Source: Acanthochromis polyacanthus
Lineage: Eukaryota; Chordata; Actinopteri; Pomacentridae
DNA length: 64,000 nt
Assembly (NCBI RefSeq): GCF_021347895.1
Contig: NC_067129.1
Coordinates: 30,417,690 to 30,481,689, forward strand
Reading direction: 5' to 3'
Position numbers and translations under genes: made by a program. Numbering within the stretch: the first letter of the stretch is position 1; every line of letters starts with the position of its first letter. Shown one piece after another: positions 1 through 11,968 of this stretch. The notes under the pieces were generated by a model, which searched no databases, had not been told where the DNA came from, and saw nothing but the letters and a program-made list of their open reading frames with translations.

Positions 1-2486
1 ATTGGTTGTTTTTACATTTGTAATTATCCTTCATTAACTCCTAAAAAGCCAGATAAACCAAAAAACAAACACAAACACCAGATTTCATTTACAATTAAGG
101 CTAGAAAATATATTTTAATTATGGAAAACGACTATGACTTGTTTAGTTATTGTGTTTTGGTACATTTTTGTTGTAAATCAGTTTATTTATTTTTACTGTG
201 TCCTCCCATTATATTTCATCTACAGATCTGAACTATCACAGGCAATGTATTGTTTCTTGAAGTAGCTTGTAGTTTCTCTTTTTAACCTTTGTTTTCTGCT
301 CTGTTGCTGCTGTGACAAAGATCTCTCCTGATCTTTGCTGCTCCTCATAGTTTAGAAGTTGGATTTTATTTCTGTGTGATGCAGCTCGGCTTCTTTCCCT
401 TTATTTTCCCTTTATTTTCCACCCTGTTTGTCTCAGTCATTGAAAAAGTCACTTCTCTGAACTCCTTCACAAGTCGGGTGTCAGGTCTGCTCCACTGCAA
501 GCTTAAATAAAGCAGCTTTTTATTGTTTGTCTCGCTGATGTTTGTAACTCTGCAATATACAAGAAGACGTGGAATCTTTCTTTCTGATGCTGTTTTTTTC
601 CATTTTTCTGCTCAGATTTTTCATAGCTGCCTCCGTTTAGTTCCTTTGTTTCTTCTTCTGCGCTCTCCTTTGTTGTAATCATGGATGTGGAGCCCCCTGG
701 GTCAGTGCAATCTGTGCCAACACTTCTGCAATCCATGGCCACAGATTTAAAAAAAAAAAAATCATATGCATGGAATTTCTTCACAGAATGAGGAATTCAG
801 CATTTGAAGAAGCCGCCAGTTCTTGCACATGGTTCACAAATCTGTGGGCGCAGAACTGCAAAACGCTGCAAGTCCATATCTGAAGATTAAACATCTGAGA
901 GCATGTTCTATAAACCCAGAGTACAGATTTACATATGGCTCTTTTATCCCACTTATCTCACCCCAGGAGGTCTCCGTACATGAAGAAGCTACTTTCGACT
1001 GAATGTAATCTGATTTAATGTAGTTTTTTTCCACTCTAGTTTGCGGTATAATACATGGAAAATCTCAGTCCTTCATACTCCTCCGTGGTTTGGAAGTAGG
1101 ATATGGAATCCTCTGTTCTTTGTGAGATCCAAATTTATTTTCTTGTTGAGTTGTGATGTTTTTTCTGTCTAGATGTTCTTTGTAGACAAGTGACAACCTT
1201 GTTTCCACAAAATGACATTCCTGAACACAAACCAAAGTTAAATTCTCACTCATGTTTCAGAAAGAAACATAATTTAGTTCTGAAACAAGCTTGTTTTCAC
1301 ACATTTGATGCAGTAGGAAATGCTTCCAGTTTGGACAGAAACAACTGGAAGCTAACCAAGGAGTTTTACTGTTATTCTTACTTTAATTTTCACTCATTTA
1401 CCTTCAGTTTTTGCTCACTCTTTGGTTAGATTTAGGAAAACAAAATGCTTTTGTCGACTCTCGACACATTACGAAGCTTGGTTTTGTTTAGGCACCAAAA
1501 CTACATAGAAGGTTTAGGAGATGGGCTGGTTTGCAGAACATCTCTTGGTCTGTGCATGGACGGTTTCTCCTAGAGATCTGTTTTTTTAGGGGCTTTTTAA
1601 GTGTTTATATATGAAAGGAGACTCAGCAAAGAGTCAGTCCACTGTCAGTCTGGTACTTCCTTGGTTTCTTCTTCTATGGTTCTAGTGTGGCAGTTGAATA
1701 CTCTTGTTCTATGGTTCTTTCACCAGAAAAGTTTAAGACTCAGTGCTGCCACGTATCACATACTTTTCTGCACGAAGAGAAAATATTGTGAACTTTTACT
1801 ACTTTTACAGAATCAAACCCTACTGGAGTCCAGCAGGCAGGACTCTAGTATTGGTGCTACAAAAGTGAGGGTGAAAAACGACGACTTTTTATGTTTGTTT
1901 AGATCTTCTACTTGGAAAAGATTAATGCGTGAATATGTGTTTATATGTAGGAGCAACAAATGGAACTTTCCGACAACTTCTGTAGGAACCAGTCCAGATA
2001 ATACTTGGACAAATATATGAGTATAATGTGAGTCCTTTTAGGTACACATGAATTCAAAAGAAGACAGTCAAGATCTGGTCTTTTAGTCAACATTTAGTTG
2101 CAACTCTGGACTAATGTAGGATAGAAAACAGTTACTGGGTTGACATTGTAATTCTAGTTTGTCTTTAACTAACAGATGGAGCAAATAATGGAGGAAGGAT
2201 TGAAGCGGGATATTTCAGATGGTTTCCATGGCTCAAAGATCAGCTGAGAGAACTCAGAGTACTTGATCTACAGTATTTCAAAGAAAGAGTAAGCCTTGTG
2301 GTGTTTTTAGGATTCACTGTGTGTTCTGTAGTTTAAATGTTAGAGGTGTTTATGAAGGGAGATGTGAAGTTTCCCTCATTTCCAAATAAAATGTTGACAC
2401 ACTATCATTCAAAAGTCTTTAAATTTCTCATCAGTGGCAGTTTTACTGGGAAAATTAACCAAATTTAAGCATAACATTTGGATATT
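1..2486. other. Non-coding AT-rich DNA, no recognised gene
   Basis: Open frames here are short, overlap on both strands and show no family motif. The longest is 139 codons on the + strand at 1601-2020, with no recognisable domain. No repeat family was recognised. One possible exon at 2176-2289 is listed separately. Confidence 0.5.
2176..2289 (+). other. Possible isolated exon, unrecognised
   Basis: The stretch follows a pyrimidine-rich tract ending in AACAG and precedes GTAAGC, so it has plausible acceptor and donor sites. One frame is open throughout and reads GYFRWFPWLKDQLRELRVLD in its middle, an aromatic- and leucine-rich composition more protein-like than its neighbours. I do not recognise the family. 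No matching flanking exon was found, so it may be chance or a relic. Confidence 0.15.
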
Positions 2487-2499
2487 CAGTCAAAATCAT

Positions 2500-2861
2500 C
2501 CATCCATCCATTCTCTATACACCGCTTTATCCTCACGAGGGTCGCGGGGGGTGCTGGAGTCTATCCCAGCTGACTCTGGCGAAGGCAGGGGACACCCTGG
2601 ACAGGTCACCAGTCTGTCACAGGGCTACATATACAGACACACAATCACATTCACACCTACAGGCAATTTAGAGTAACCAATTAACCTCAGCATGTTTTTG
2701 GACTGTGGGAGGAAGTCGGAGTACCCGGAGTAAACCCACGCATGCACAGGGAGAACATGCAAACTCCATGCAGAAAGATCCCAGGCCCAGGCCGGGATTT
2801 GAACCCGGGATCTTCATGCTGCAAAGCAAAAGTGCTAACCACTATGCCACTGTGCAGCCCT
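2500..2861 (-). mobile_element. tRNA-derived SINE, near full length
   Basis: Read on the minus strand, the element opens with a tRNA-like head: an A-box-like TGGCATAGTGGTTAGC and a B box GGGTTCAAATCC. A body of about 290 bp follows, ending in GGATGGATGGATG. A direct repeat of CAGTCAAAATCAT flanks it at 2487-2499 and 2862-2875, with one extra A on the right. This is a target-site duplication typical of LINE-mediated retroposition. Two shorter copies of the family lie at 11655 and 51433. Confidence 0.85.
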
Positions 2862-2924
2862 CAGTCAAAAATCATCAAAATGAAATGTTAACTCTGGTCA
2901 CATTCTGCAAAAAGACTCTCTTCA

Positions 2925-3010
2925 TCCCAACTGGGAAGATAATTAGTGACACAGCTGCAACCACAAACAACTTTTCGGTTGAACTGCAGGCAGTGTTTAC
3001 ACAGGACACA
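2925..3010 (+). repeat. Short dispersed repeat, pair with 11125-11195
   Basis: This segment is homologous to the reverse complement of about 11125-11195. Both contain CGGTTGAACTGCAGGC followed by GTGTTTACACAG. It may be part of an unrecognised interspersed family. Confidence 0.5.
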
Positions 3011-3012
3011 TA

Positions 3013-3680
3013 CACTACTGTTTAAAAGTTGGGGATCACGCAGACAATATCATGTTTTCCATAAATACTTTCACTTCTATCCATGTGCTAACATAACTGC
3101 ACAAGGGTTTTCTAATCATCAATGAGCCTTTCAGCACCATTAGCTAACACAATGTAGCATTAGAACACAGGAGTGATGGTTGCTGGAAATGTTCCTCTGT
3201 ACCCCTATGGAGATATTCCATTAAAAATCAGCTGTTTCCAGATAGAACAGTCATTTACCACATTAACAATGTCTACACTGGATTTATCATTCATTTAATG
3301 TTATCTTCATTGAAAAAGTAACTGCTTTTCTTTCAAAAATAAGAACATTTCTAAGTGATCCCAAACTTTTGAATGGTAATTTATACTCTTGGTACCTGAG
3401 CTGTATGTTCTGGTGTGGGATTTTACTTTATTTTTCTCTGCTGTAACCCTGTGCTTTCATTTGCTTTGTCATGCAGAATGATGGTGAACTTGCTGCTCCA
3501 TCAACACTATAGTAACAACATGTAGCTGCACTTATGAGGAGGTGCACATCAGTTACAGATGATAAAACAACCGCTGTATCTCTGCAAGTCGCTGCTACAA
3601 GAGCAAACATTTAGAGGCACAACAGACGTCTTCTTTTTGAAGCAAAAGTGAGATATTTTCAGGCATATTTGTGTGCTTAT
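3013..3680 (+). mobile_element. Tc1-type MITE copy A, 3' end lost
   Basis: The element starts after TA with CACTACTGTTTAAAAG and matches the reverse complement of 22300-23010 over about 660 bp. The family ends resemble Tc1/mariner terminal repeats (TA target, then CA and a NGTTCAAAAGTTTGGGGTCAC-like stretch). No transposase is recognisable, so it is non-autonomous. A 60-codon open frame at 3428-3610 on the minus strand is shared with copy B (56 of 60 residues), but this may only reflect shared ancestry. Confidence 0.7.
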
Positions 3681-5298
3681 TGTATTTTCAGTGAGGCTTT
3701 TCTTCTCTTTATCATTTATTTTTAGCATGCAAGGAAGTCCAGATTTTAAAGATTGAGTTAAAAAAAGATTTGCATCAGATTTTAAAGATGCTAGTCTCAC
3801 AGGTGAACCCCAAAGATGTTTTCATGCTGATTTCCATCCGTAATATATTGCACTAAACACAATTAAAAGCAGTCTTGTTGTGTTTCAGAGTTGATCATAT
3901 CAAATTCCATATGTTTTTACTTGTTTATGGGCAAATATAGTGATAGATCACAATAAAAATCATCAAATCAAACCACTTTAGATCAGAGACAGACGTGTCC
4001 TTAGGTGGGTGTAGCCAGATGCTGTGTTTTTCTGTTCATATTTCATAAAAATTGAGTGTTTTTTTTTGACAGTTTCTGACCTGGAGAAAGCACACTGTCT
4101 GGATTAGCCTCGGCATGGAATTCTTAATTAACGACACATGATTAAATGTCATTTAAGCCTTCCTCATAAACATTACAAGGTTGGACCTTCTAAGTTGGGC
4201 TTTGTCGAATTGGAAATGTTTCCTACAACATCATATTCATACCTTTTGGGGAGAAAATTGGTTTCTTTGAAAATGTCGTTAAGCTGTTCAGGAACTTAAT
4301 GTTTTTGAGACACACTTGGCCAACAAAGTCCACTGTCGTCAGCAAAAACTTAATTACTTCAAGTTGCAATTAACACAGCTCTTCTCAAATCAGAAATGAA
4401 AGTTGTTGTTTTTTTTTTTACCTGCAGCTCCGAGTCTGCAGCCATCCGTCCTTTACCTGCACCTGATTAGTGTTTGCAGTGTCACAGGGTGCTCATAGTT
4501 TGTCTTGATGTTAGTTTGAGTTGGTTAAAATTCTCTTGCATTCATTTTTTAAAGCGTGTGTTGCTGTTTTGCTCCATTCTAAATGCATTAGAAGAGCTTC
4601 AGCCGAAGGAAGCCAGTTTCTCTCTGCTGTTATCAGCTCTGATAGCGGTGAGACGCTAAATAAAGAAACACTCGAGGCTGAGGGATGTGATTCTGGAAGC
4701 ACACGTGTCTCAGTTTGGAAACCTAGCGTGGAAAAGCAATATGCGCCGTTTTCCCCTCCTTCCCTTCTCAAACTTCCCTTGAGTGCCCTTGAGCAACGTT
4801 CTCCACCTGCAGCTGCTGCAGACGAGCCGCTGCCACTCGCTCAGGTGTGTCGCTGCGACGCCGGGAAAACATTGAAAAGCTCCAAAATAGCATCCTGAGG
4901 ACAGGATGAATGGAGGCAGAGCAAGACATGAAAGAGTTTTCAGCTGGATAATGTCGTATTCATGCTCTGGATGCACATCGCTGGTTTACATCATCAAAGA
5001 ACTGAAGGAGTTTTTTCTTTCTTTAGGCCTCGGTGCCTCTTCATGTCCCTCCCACACATCTGCAGCAGAGAATGAGATCGAATTAAATATCTTTCAAGCA
5101 ATGACCAAAACTCTCAGCTGATCAGCCATTAAAGACATTAAAAATGATTTAATTAACTCCTGAAGAATCCATTTAAAACCAAAACATGAAAGTAGTTAGT
5201 GGAATAATCTATTCAGTCATATTTATTCTGCATCTTTTAAATTGAATTTGATATTATGCTATTCATTTATGGATTTCTGATTATTAACCCGACGATAT

Positions 5299-5300
<2 letters not shown>
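3681..5300. other. Non-coding, nothing recognised
   Basis: No repeat family or gene was recognised. Overlapping open frames at about 4510-4980 on both strands (86 to 125 codons) sit in a slightly GC-richer patch. They contradict each other in frame and show no domain, so I treat them as chance. Confidence 0.45.
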
Positions 5301-5389
<89 letters not shown>

Positions 5390-5395
5390 CACGCA
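5301..5395. repeat. (CA)n microsatellite
   Basis: About 40 uninterrupted CA dinucleotides are followed by a few CGCA interruptions. Confidence 0.97.
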
Positions 5396-6233
5396 ATACA
5401 GTAATTTCTAGCCAGTAGCAGCAATTAAGTGCAATGCAGATTACTTAAACACTCTTAAACATGCAGTTTAGACTTTAAAAAAGGCTGTTTTCCTGATATT
5501 AAGCCTGTGGTAATGAGCTGGATGTTCCAAGCTGCAGTCAGCAGCTTCAGTCATCGTCAACTGTAGTTACTTCAAGTGTAAAAATATGGTTTGGCTTGTG
5601 ATTACAAAGAGTGTGAGTGAAATATGAGCTGTTGCATGACCTGTGTAGGTAGCTGGGTTGGTTGAAATTGAAAACCCACCAGCAAGTTTGAGATGCATCT
5701 TATCTTTTTTTAATAAAAGTCTCCAAAATTCCAGCTTTTATCAGAGTCTGGAACTGTAAAAATTGATCATTTTCACCTCTCTTTCGTTTTCATTTCCTTG
5801 AAATGATCTAAATTGAACAAACTTTAGCTTGAAATCATGATTTTTCCATTAAAATTGCTTTATTTTATAAATTTCTTTCAAAAATACGTCCAAACTAAAG
5901 AATCTGTTCCGGCCTAAATCTGTAACTAAAAAGCATTCTGCACTTCTGACTGTAACTGAGACATAATGACTGACTCAACTGTGACCGAAAGCCAGCTTAG
6001 AAAAATTTAGTGACTTTTTGTTTGAACTGCAGACTGTTTAAACCAAGAAGAGAGGAGGCGAGTGTGGAAATGAATCAGAAAGGTTGTTGATCAATAGAAG
6101 CATTGCAGCATGGCTCAGAAACGGTGAACAGAGGAAGATACACTCAGCATGATGAAACGTCTTTCTGTAGCTCTGAAGCCGAGTAGAGAGAAAACACTGA
6201 GTTTGTAGAAGTTATAAACATATAAATAAATAG
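5396..6233. other. Non-coding, nothing recognised
   Basis: AT-rich sequence with no open frame of note and no repeat family that I recognise. Confidence 0.5.
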
Positions 6234-6237
6234 TTAA

Positions 6238-6507
6238 CACTAGGAAGACTGCGAGGGGATCTACTGGTGTTTTATTACCTTTAAGGACTGAAGAGGGATC
6301 ATTTAATCCTCCTGTCCTGCTCTGTCTGCCCCGGAATGTGCATTATGCTAATCATGTGGCAACTTCTTGCAGGGAGAACAGTGGAAGGTGTTAACGGTGT
6401 GTGTGGGCGGGGGGTGGGAGGAAATATGCTCCCCCTTCCCAGGGAGGATTCTCCTCCTGCCCTGGGATGTGGACTGATCATTACGCTAATTATGTGGCAG
6501 CTTCTGG
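6238..6507 (+). repeat. piggyBac left terminal inverted repeat
   Basis: It pairs with the reverse complement of 9249-9507. The tip and the part from CCTTTAAGGACTGAAGAGGG inward are close to identical. About 30 bp just inside the tip differ. The inner part holds a G-rich GGCGGGGGGTGGGAGG tract. Open frames across it are artefacts. Confidence 0.85.
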
Positions 6508-7054
6508 TTTTACCCAGCACACATCTTTCAGCAAGCCTCCTTAGCATAAGCCTGAACCCTACTCAGGTTCCATACCTTATAGTTGTTGATCTGTGCTTGT
6601 TTACTGGTGACAATGCACTGGACATAAATTCTAAATTTTTTGTATTGTACTGTGCTTTCAATTTATTCCGATGTTGTAAAACACCCTGTGTACTCGTACT
6701 GTGAAGGGTGCTATGCAAATAAAACTTTACTTACTTACTAACCAAGAGAAATTAGCCAAAAAGGAAGAACTAGCTTTTACAGCAACTGAAACTTCATTGC
6801 TTCTGACTCTGCCCTTCTTCTTGAAAGCTTGAATGTTCCTGGGTTTTTCTGTAAATATTTTGCATTGCTTAGGATGGATAACCACATATTTATCTTTTTT
6901 GTTGAGTGCAAATAAGTAAGAGACACAAAAATAAGAGGATGAAAAATGCTTATTCTAATAGTTTATTTATATTTTTGAATCAACACTGTAGAAAGCACAA
7001 ACAATATTTACACAATTTACACATTTACCGTGTGTGTGTCATCACACAACTTTT

Positions 7055-9036
7055 TCAAAACTGGTCTGCGCAGACCTGGCACTCCCATGGCACTTCTCTT
7101 TTGCATTTGCCACACGTTAACTTGTAGCAATGCACACATCGAACAGTAGCAGGGTTCTTTTTGCACCGGTGATGGACTTGGCACTTCTGCCTTTTGCCCG
7201 GTTCCACTGGTGTGGCGGCCTGTTTGCGAAGATGGTTTTCCTTTCCAATCTTCTTTGATGTCACATAAGACTCAGCCAACTCACAGGCAAGCCGCATCAG
7301 AAAATCTGGCCGCCTTTCCGTCCTTCCTGTGCAGGCTTGATATAGCACATGGGCATTCAGGGCTGCCATGTCAACCATATTATAAAACACACTGACAGGC
7401 CATCTTCTTGTTCCTGCCCGTACGCTGTACTGCCGCACCATCTGATCCATGGCGTCCACACCGCATTTAGTGGAGTTGTACTGGGTGATGGTGCTTGGCT
7501 TTCTTTTGCGGCTGTCCTCAGTCTGAATCACACTGTGCATGCTGCTCATAACGTAGACTGTCTTCTTCCGGCTGGCTGCGTACACTGTCAGTGTTGCATC
7601 AGTTGTTGAAAACACCTGAGTGCTGAACTCACTTTGCTTTATCTCTCGAGCTGAAGGGGGAATTTCTCTGCGAATTTTATTGAGTGTCCCAAGAATGGTA
7701 GTTTTCCGGCTGCGTAATTTTCTTGCAAGTGAAATTGATGTGAAAAAATTGTCCGTCGTGACAGTTCTGCCCTGATCAAGAAATGGTCCCATCAACTTCA
7801 TTACCACACTCTCAGACAGTCTCTCCTCTTTGGGACGGCCAGGTTCTTTGCCAACATATGGAAAGACATTGCAAATATACTTTGATTTCAAGTCACACGC
7901 CACCCAAAACTTGATACCAAATTTATCCGGTTTTGTAGCAATATATTGCAGAAAAGGGCAACGTGTCTTTGATGGATAAAGTTGTTCATCGATTGTGATG
8001 TGCCGACCAGGTCTGTAGAATGTGACACAGTTCTGTCGAAATGATTCCCATAATTCGGAAATAGCTGCAAACTTGTCTGTCTGCACTCGCTCAGCCCGTG
8101 TGTTCTTGCTATCAAACCGTAGGTGCTGCATTATGTCTTTGAAGCGGTCGCTACTCATTGTTTCCATAATCCGTTTGTTTCCATACATCTCTGACCAGTT
8201 GTCAGACAATGATGGAACCTTAGTCACCCCTCGCCAGATGACAACTGCAATGAAAGCCATTAGTTCTGGAATAGCCATGAACCAATCCACAGTCTCTGTT
8301 TCCCTTGCATGCTCAATTGTGCATGCTTGAATGGTACGAAGCATCTGGAGAGTGAGAAAACAGAGGAAGCTTTGAAGGCGAGTTTTGATCCTTATTCTGG
8401 CTTCATGTGTTGGCTCTCCTTCTGCAGCGTAAGGTTCAATAGGAGCGAATTTCAGATGTCGTCCAACCTCTTCCTTGCACCACACTGTGCCATCTTTTGC
8501 GGTCTCCGTTAGTGCGGTATCCAGCCGTTTTGTCCTCTTCTGGGGAGGGGGAGCGTCTTCCTCTGCAAATTGAACAAATTTATATCGTTAGCAAAGACAA
8601 ATGTACCAATGTAGAAAAGAGTCAAATTATATCACATCTTTTCATTGTTCTGTTTGTCTCTATTCTGAACTCTGTCAGTATTGTGGCCCTTGGTTCAGAA
8701 GTTCACATTTTTTGGGCTCCTTCTGTGAAAACATTGATGACCTCTGATCTAAAATGTGTCATTTTTTATCTAGAAATTTGTAAAAAATAAATAAATAAAT
8801 AAATAAAATAAAATAAAAATCTTGAAGTTAAAAAAATATTCCCCAAAAGAACAAAATCTTTGAAATTAAATGTGAAGTATTCTGAAACAGAAATTTGATG
8901 TTTGAGAAATCTTACCCGAAAACTGCTCCGAGTCAGAATCTGACTGAAGGTCTATGTCCTCTCCATCAGAGTCAAAAGCGCTTGTTTCAGTCAGAATCAT
9001 TTGCAAAGCCTGCTCAGTAGTGAATCTTCTCTGCAT
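7055..9036 (-). CDS. piggyBac transposase, two exons, 542 aa
   Basis: This is the DDD transposase that cuts at TTAA and moves the element. Exon 1 runs 9036-8916 and exon 2 runs 8562-7055. The donor is GG|GTAAG and the acceptor TTTGCAG|AG; they join one open frame of 542 residues. The start is the first in-frame ATG (MQRRFTTEQALQMIL), since codons further upstream lack one before a stop. An acidic Ser/Asp/Glu N-terminus (residues 21-43) precedes the core. Catalytic aspartates are visible at D232 (HITIDEQ), D311 (VTTDNFF) and D410/D413 (GVDAMDQ). The C-terminus from about residue 501 is a Cys-rich zinc finger (CQVHHRCKK, CVHCYKLTCGKC, CQVC), as in the family. An AATAAA signal on the minus strand lies at 6967-6962. 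The length is close to other family members. The assignment is firm; activity is inferred. Confidence 0.93.
8563..8915 (-). other. Intron of the piggyBac transposase gene
   Basis: GTAAG begins it at 8915 and TTTGCAG ends it at 8563. Joining the flanks keeps the frame (phase 1). It contains a short AAAT repeat near 8785-8815. Confidence 0.85.
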
Positions 9037-9161
9037 CTTTTTTTTGGAGAGGTCTTGGAGCAGATGACGAACTGGCAGGTTGTCCACTGGGATCTTGTAT
9101 GTCTCATATAGCTAATGTAGCTAATGACCACAAAAGTGTTTTTCAGACTTTTTATGCCAAT

Positions 9162-9385
9162 CCCCCCTGGGAAGGGGGAGCATATTTCCTCCCACCCCCC
9201 GCCCACACACACCTTTCACACCTTCCACACCTTCCACTGTTCTCCCATCCAGAAGCTGCCACATAATTAGCGTAATGATCAGTCCACATCCCAGGGCAGG
9301 AGCAGAATCCCCCCTGGGAAGGGGGAGCATATTTCCTCCCACCCCCCGCCCACACACACCGTTCACACCTTCCACTGTTCTCCCT
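9162..9385. repeat. Internal direct duplication at the piggyBac right end
   Basis: A block of about 140 bp containing CCCCCTGGGAAGGGGGAGCA and the CCACCCCCCGCCCACACACA tract occurs twice, at about 9162 and 9306. The left end has a single copy. Confidence 0.85.
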
Positions 9386-9507
9386 GCAAGAAGTTGCCAC
9401 ATGATTAGCATAATGCACATTCCGGGGCAGACAGAGCAGGACAGGAGGATTAAATGATCCCTCTTCAGTCCTTAAAGGAGTATCCTAAAAGCATAGTCTT
9501 GCGAGTG
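9249..9507 (-). repeat. piggyBac right terminal inverted repeat
   Basis: It is the counterpart of 6238-6507, ending at the TTAA in 9508-9511. Confidence 0.85.
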
Positions 9508-9544
9508 TTAAATATCGAGCCAGTATTTGGAACGCCTGAGGGGA

Positions 9545-10079
9545 CAGGGTTCTCACCAGGATTTTTTTACAGCGTAACGGCCCGACACTATGCGCATGCG
9601 TAATAGCCTTCATTAAATCTCGCGAGAGACCGGCCCAGATGTCAGCCAATGAGCGTCACACAGATGCTCCAAATGCTCGTGATTTAGGTCACTATTCACC
9701 ATACATGGCATCACGGAAACAACCGAGACATGCTAATTGTAACCCCGAGATTGGAAGCGACTCTTAATTTTAGACGGGAACGGGTCAATCGACAGGAAAG
9801 TACGGCTGAGGTGGGGAGACATAAATTAACCTAGATAGGCACCCAGTGGATAAAAACAAATGCACATGGCGTTATCTGTCAAAATAACAGCCTTTCACAG
9901 CGCCAACTGCCCCAATAAAGAAGTTTTCTCACATAAATATGGAAACATTACGCAAGCAAATGTGCTCAAAACACAATACCACAACTTGAAAGGCAGCGTA
10001 GCAGCCCTAATCACAGCGTAATCTTTTGAACTGACAGCGTAACGGCCCGTTACACTGAAATGCACTGGCGAGAACACTG
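9545..10079. mobile_element. Non-autonomous DNA element, hAT-like ends
   Basis: The left end, CAGGGTTCTCACCAGGATT, pairs with the reverse complement of the right end, CAGTGTTCTCGCCAGTGCAT. Both ends also carry AGCGTAACGGCC further in. GGGGA flanks the element at 9540-9544 and 10080-10084. The CAGNG start suggests hAT, but hAT duplications are 8 bp, so the superfamily is uncertain. No transposase frame is present. Confidence 0.6.
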
Positions 10080-10084
10080 GGGGA

Positions 10085-11641
10085 ACTGATTCTAGATCTT
10101 GGTTACAGGTGTTCCCATGGTTTGTAAAGTAAAATATCAAATGAATTCTACTCTCATTTTTACCTTTCTTGTGATTTGTGGCATCATAACTTGAACAAAG
10201 GTTACCTGACACTGAGTTTTCTTTACCTCTAGTTGTGGTTGTGCCATTTCCATAGAGATGCAGGATTTGATATTGCAGTGAAAGATGGATATTTCTCATG
10301 CACTAAAATAGTAGTGAAGTCTGTCTGGTTAAACAGTTCAGACTGCGTCCATGCAGACTTCTCATGTAATGTCCATCACACACAGCTATGTGGACACTGA
10401 TAGCGGGAATGCTTCTTGTTTTCCCCATCAGTGAAGTTAATATTGTCGTTCCCCGCTCGGTGCTTTGCATGTTTGCAGGAAGCGACAAGTTCAGCTATCA
10501 GCTCAGCACACACCATTCATTGGCTCAGCGCTCCACTCCACTTGATCAGACTGGAATACAGTTACAGAATGTTTGCATGCCAAACAAGAAATCTGCTCAA
10601 CCATTATTTGTTTGTTTCTCTGCTATATTTCCGTGCCGAGCTCGGAGGAATGCCTTGTTGTCATGTTTGAACGCTCCGGGTGGCGTTTAGCTTTGTTTGA
10701 CTGCGTATGATAGAGCTGTAAGAATCCCTGAATGTCACAAACAGACATGATGAGGCCATGTGCAGCCAAGAGTTCATCTTGTGCTTATATTTGCTTAATG
10801 GTGTCAAATGATGTGTTTTAATCCTCCGAACCGAAAGAATTCTCTGGGTATTTTTTCCTCATTGTAGGCTCATTTTCACTGTAATAGAAAGTTCTGGACC
10901 TCTATGGACACAGAAGAACCATGACTAGAAGAAGAGAGGACTCAGAAATGACTTTATTGCAACATAGTAAGGTTTTAATGCCATGAAGTACAAGATAGAT
11001 AGAATGAAAATTGAAATTCTCAAAAAAAAAAAAGAGATGGAAACAACACCCAATAGTTTTCCCACAGGCATTACAATGACTGTAAAACAATAGTGGCTCT
11101 TTAGTTTGTCTTCATGCTCATCTACCATGTGTTCTGTGTAAACACGGCCTGCAGTTCAACCGGAAAGTTCTTTGTGTCACGAGTTATCTTTCCATTTGAG
11201 GTGAAGACAGTTTTTTCAAATAAGATTGATTTTGATGGAATATATTTACACATAATTTGGTTAATTTTCCTGATAAAAATCTCACAGATGAGTAGTTCAA
11301 AGTCCCTGGGGAATTTAAAAATCCAACAACTCTCTCAGTTGATGTTTGTTCAGATAAATAATGTCATTTCGGCTACTGGATTTGTTTTTAAAGTTTACAG
11401 ACAGCATGCCTATCAAATCCACTGTTTTTGATCGGTTCAGAGAGTTATCTCAAACCATGACCTTTTTCTAAACCTGACCAAGTCATCTTGATGTCAAAAC
11501 TGAACTAAACAGCAAGCAAAAACAAGAAAAAAGTTAACTAATTAGGAAAAAACGGTAAAGACACAGGACATGAGCCTCAGTCTTCAAGCTGAAAGTCCAA
11601 ACTTATTCTACAGTTGTTTCAAGTTGGAAAAAACGCAAGTT
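10085..11641. other. Non-coding, nothing firmly recognised
   Basis: Small open frames only, none with a domain. About 11125-11195 is the reverse-complement partner of 2925-3010. A short A tract lies at 11022-11033. Confidence 0.45.
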
Positions 11642-11654
11642 GGCACCAAATATT

Positions 11655-11955
11655 CCATCCATCCATCCATCCTCTACACACCGCTTTATCCTCACTAGGG
11701 TCGCGGGGGGTGCTGGAGTCTATCCCAGCTGACTCGGGTGAAGGCAGGGGACTCCCTGGACAGGTCACCAGTCTGTCACAGGGCTACATATACAGACACA
11801 CAATCACACTCACATTCACACCTACGGGCAATTTAGAGTAACCAATTAACCTCAGCATATTTTTGGACTGTGGGAGGAAGCCGGAGTACCCGGAGAAAAC
11901 CCACGCATGTACAGGGAGAACATGCAAACTCCTTGCAGAAAGATCCCAGGCCCAC
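11655..11955 (-). mobile_element. SINE copy 2, 5'-truncated
   Basis: The GGAT tail and body match the SINE at 2500-2861, but the tRNA-like head is missing. The element is flanked by perfect 13-bp direct repeats GGCACCAAATATT at 11642-11654 and 11956-11968, so the truncation happened at insertion. Confidence 0.9.
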
Positions 11956-11968
11956 GGCACCAAATATT

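Larger units (their letters stand above)
6234..9511 (-). mobile_element. piggyBac DNA transposon, apparently complete
   Basis: The element runs from 6238 to 9507 between TTAA copies at 6234-6237 and 9508-9511, the target site of piggyBac elements. The outermost termini match imperfectly (CACTAGGAAGACT against CACTCGCAAGACT). The next 30 or so bases differ, and the remaining ~215 bp of the ~260-bp inverted repeat are nearly identical. The transposase gene lies between the repeats on the minus strand and has one intron. The element is about 3.27 kb. Apart from an extra internal duplication near the right end, I see no structural damage. Whether it is still active cannot be told from sequence alone. 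Confidence 0.93.

Noticed and set aside
2780..2861. Possible tRNA gene on the minus strand (A and B boxes)
   Set aside because: It is the tRNA-derived head of the SINE, with a SINE body, GGAT tail and target duplications.
4511..4976. Overlapping 86-125-codon frames on both strands
   Set aside because: Both strands are open over the same GC-richer DNA, and no domain supports either.
6299..6704. Open frames of 82-122 codons on both strands near 6.3-6.7 kb, repeated at 9.1-9.46 kb
   Set aside because: They are translations of the piggyBac terminal inverted repeats, which explains why near-identical peptides appear at both ends.
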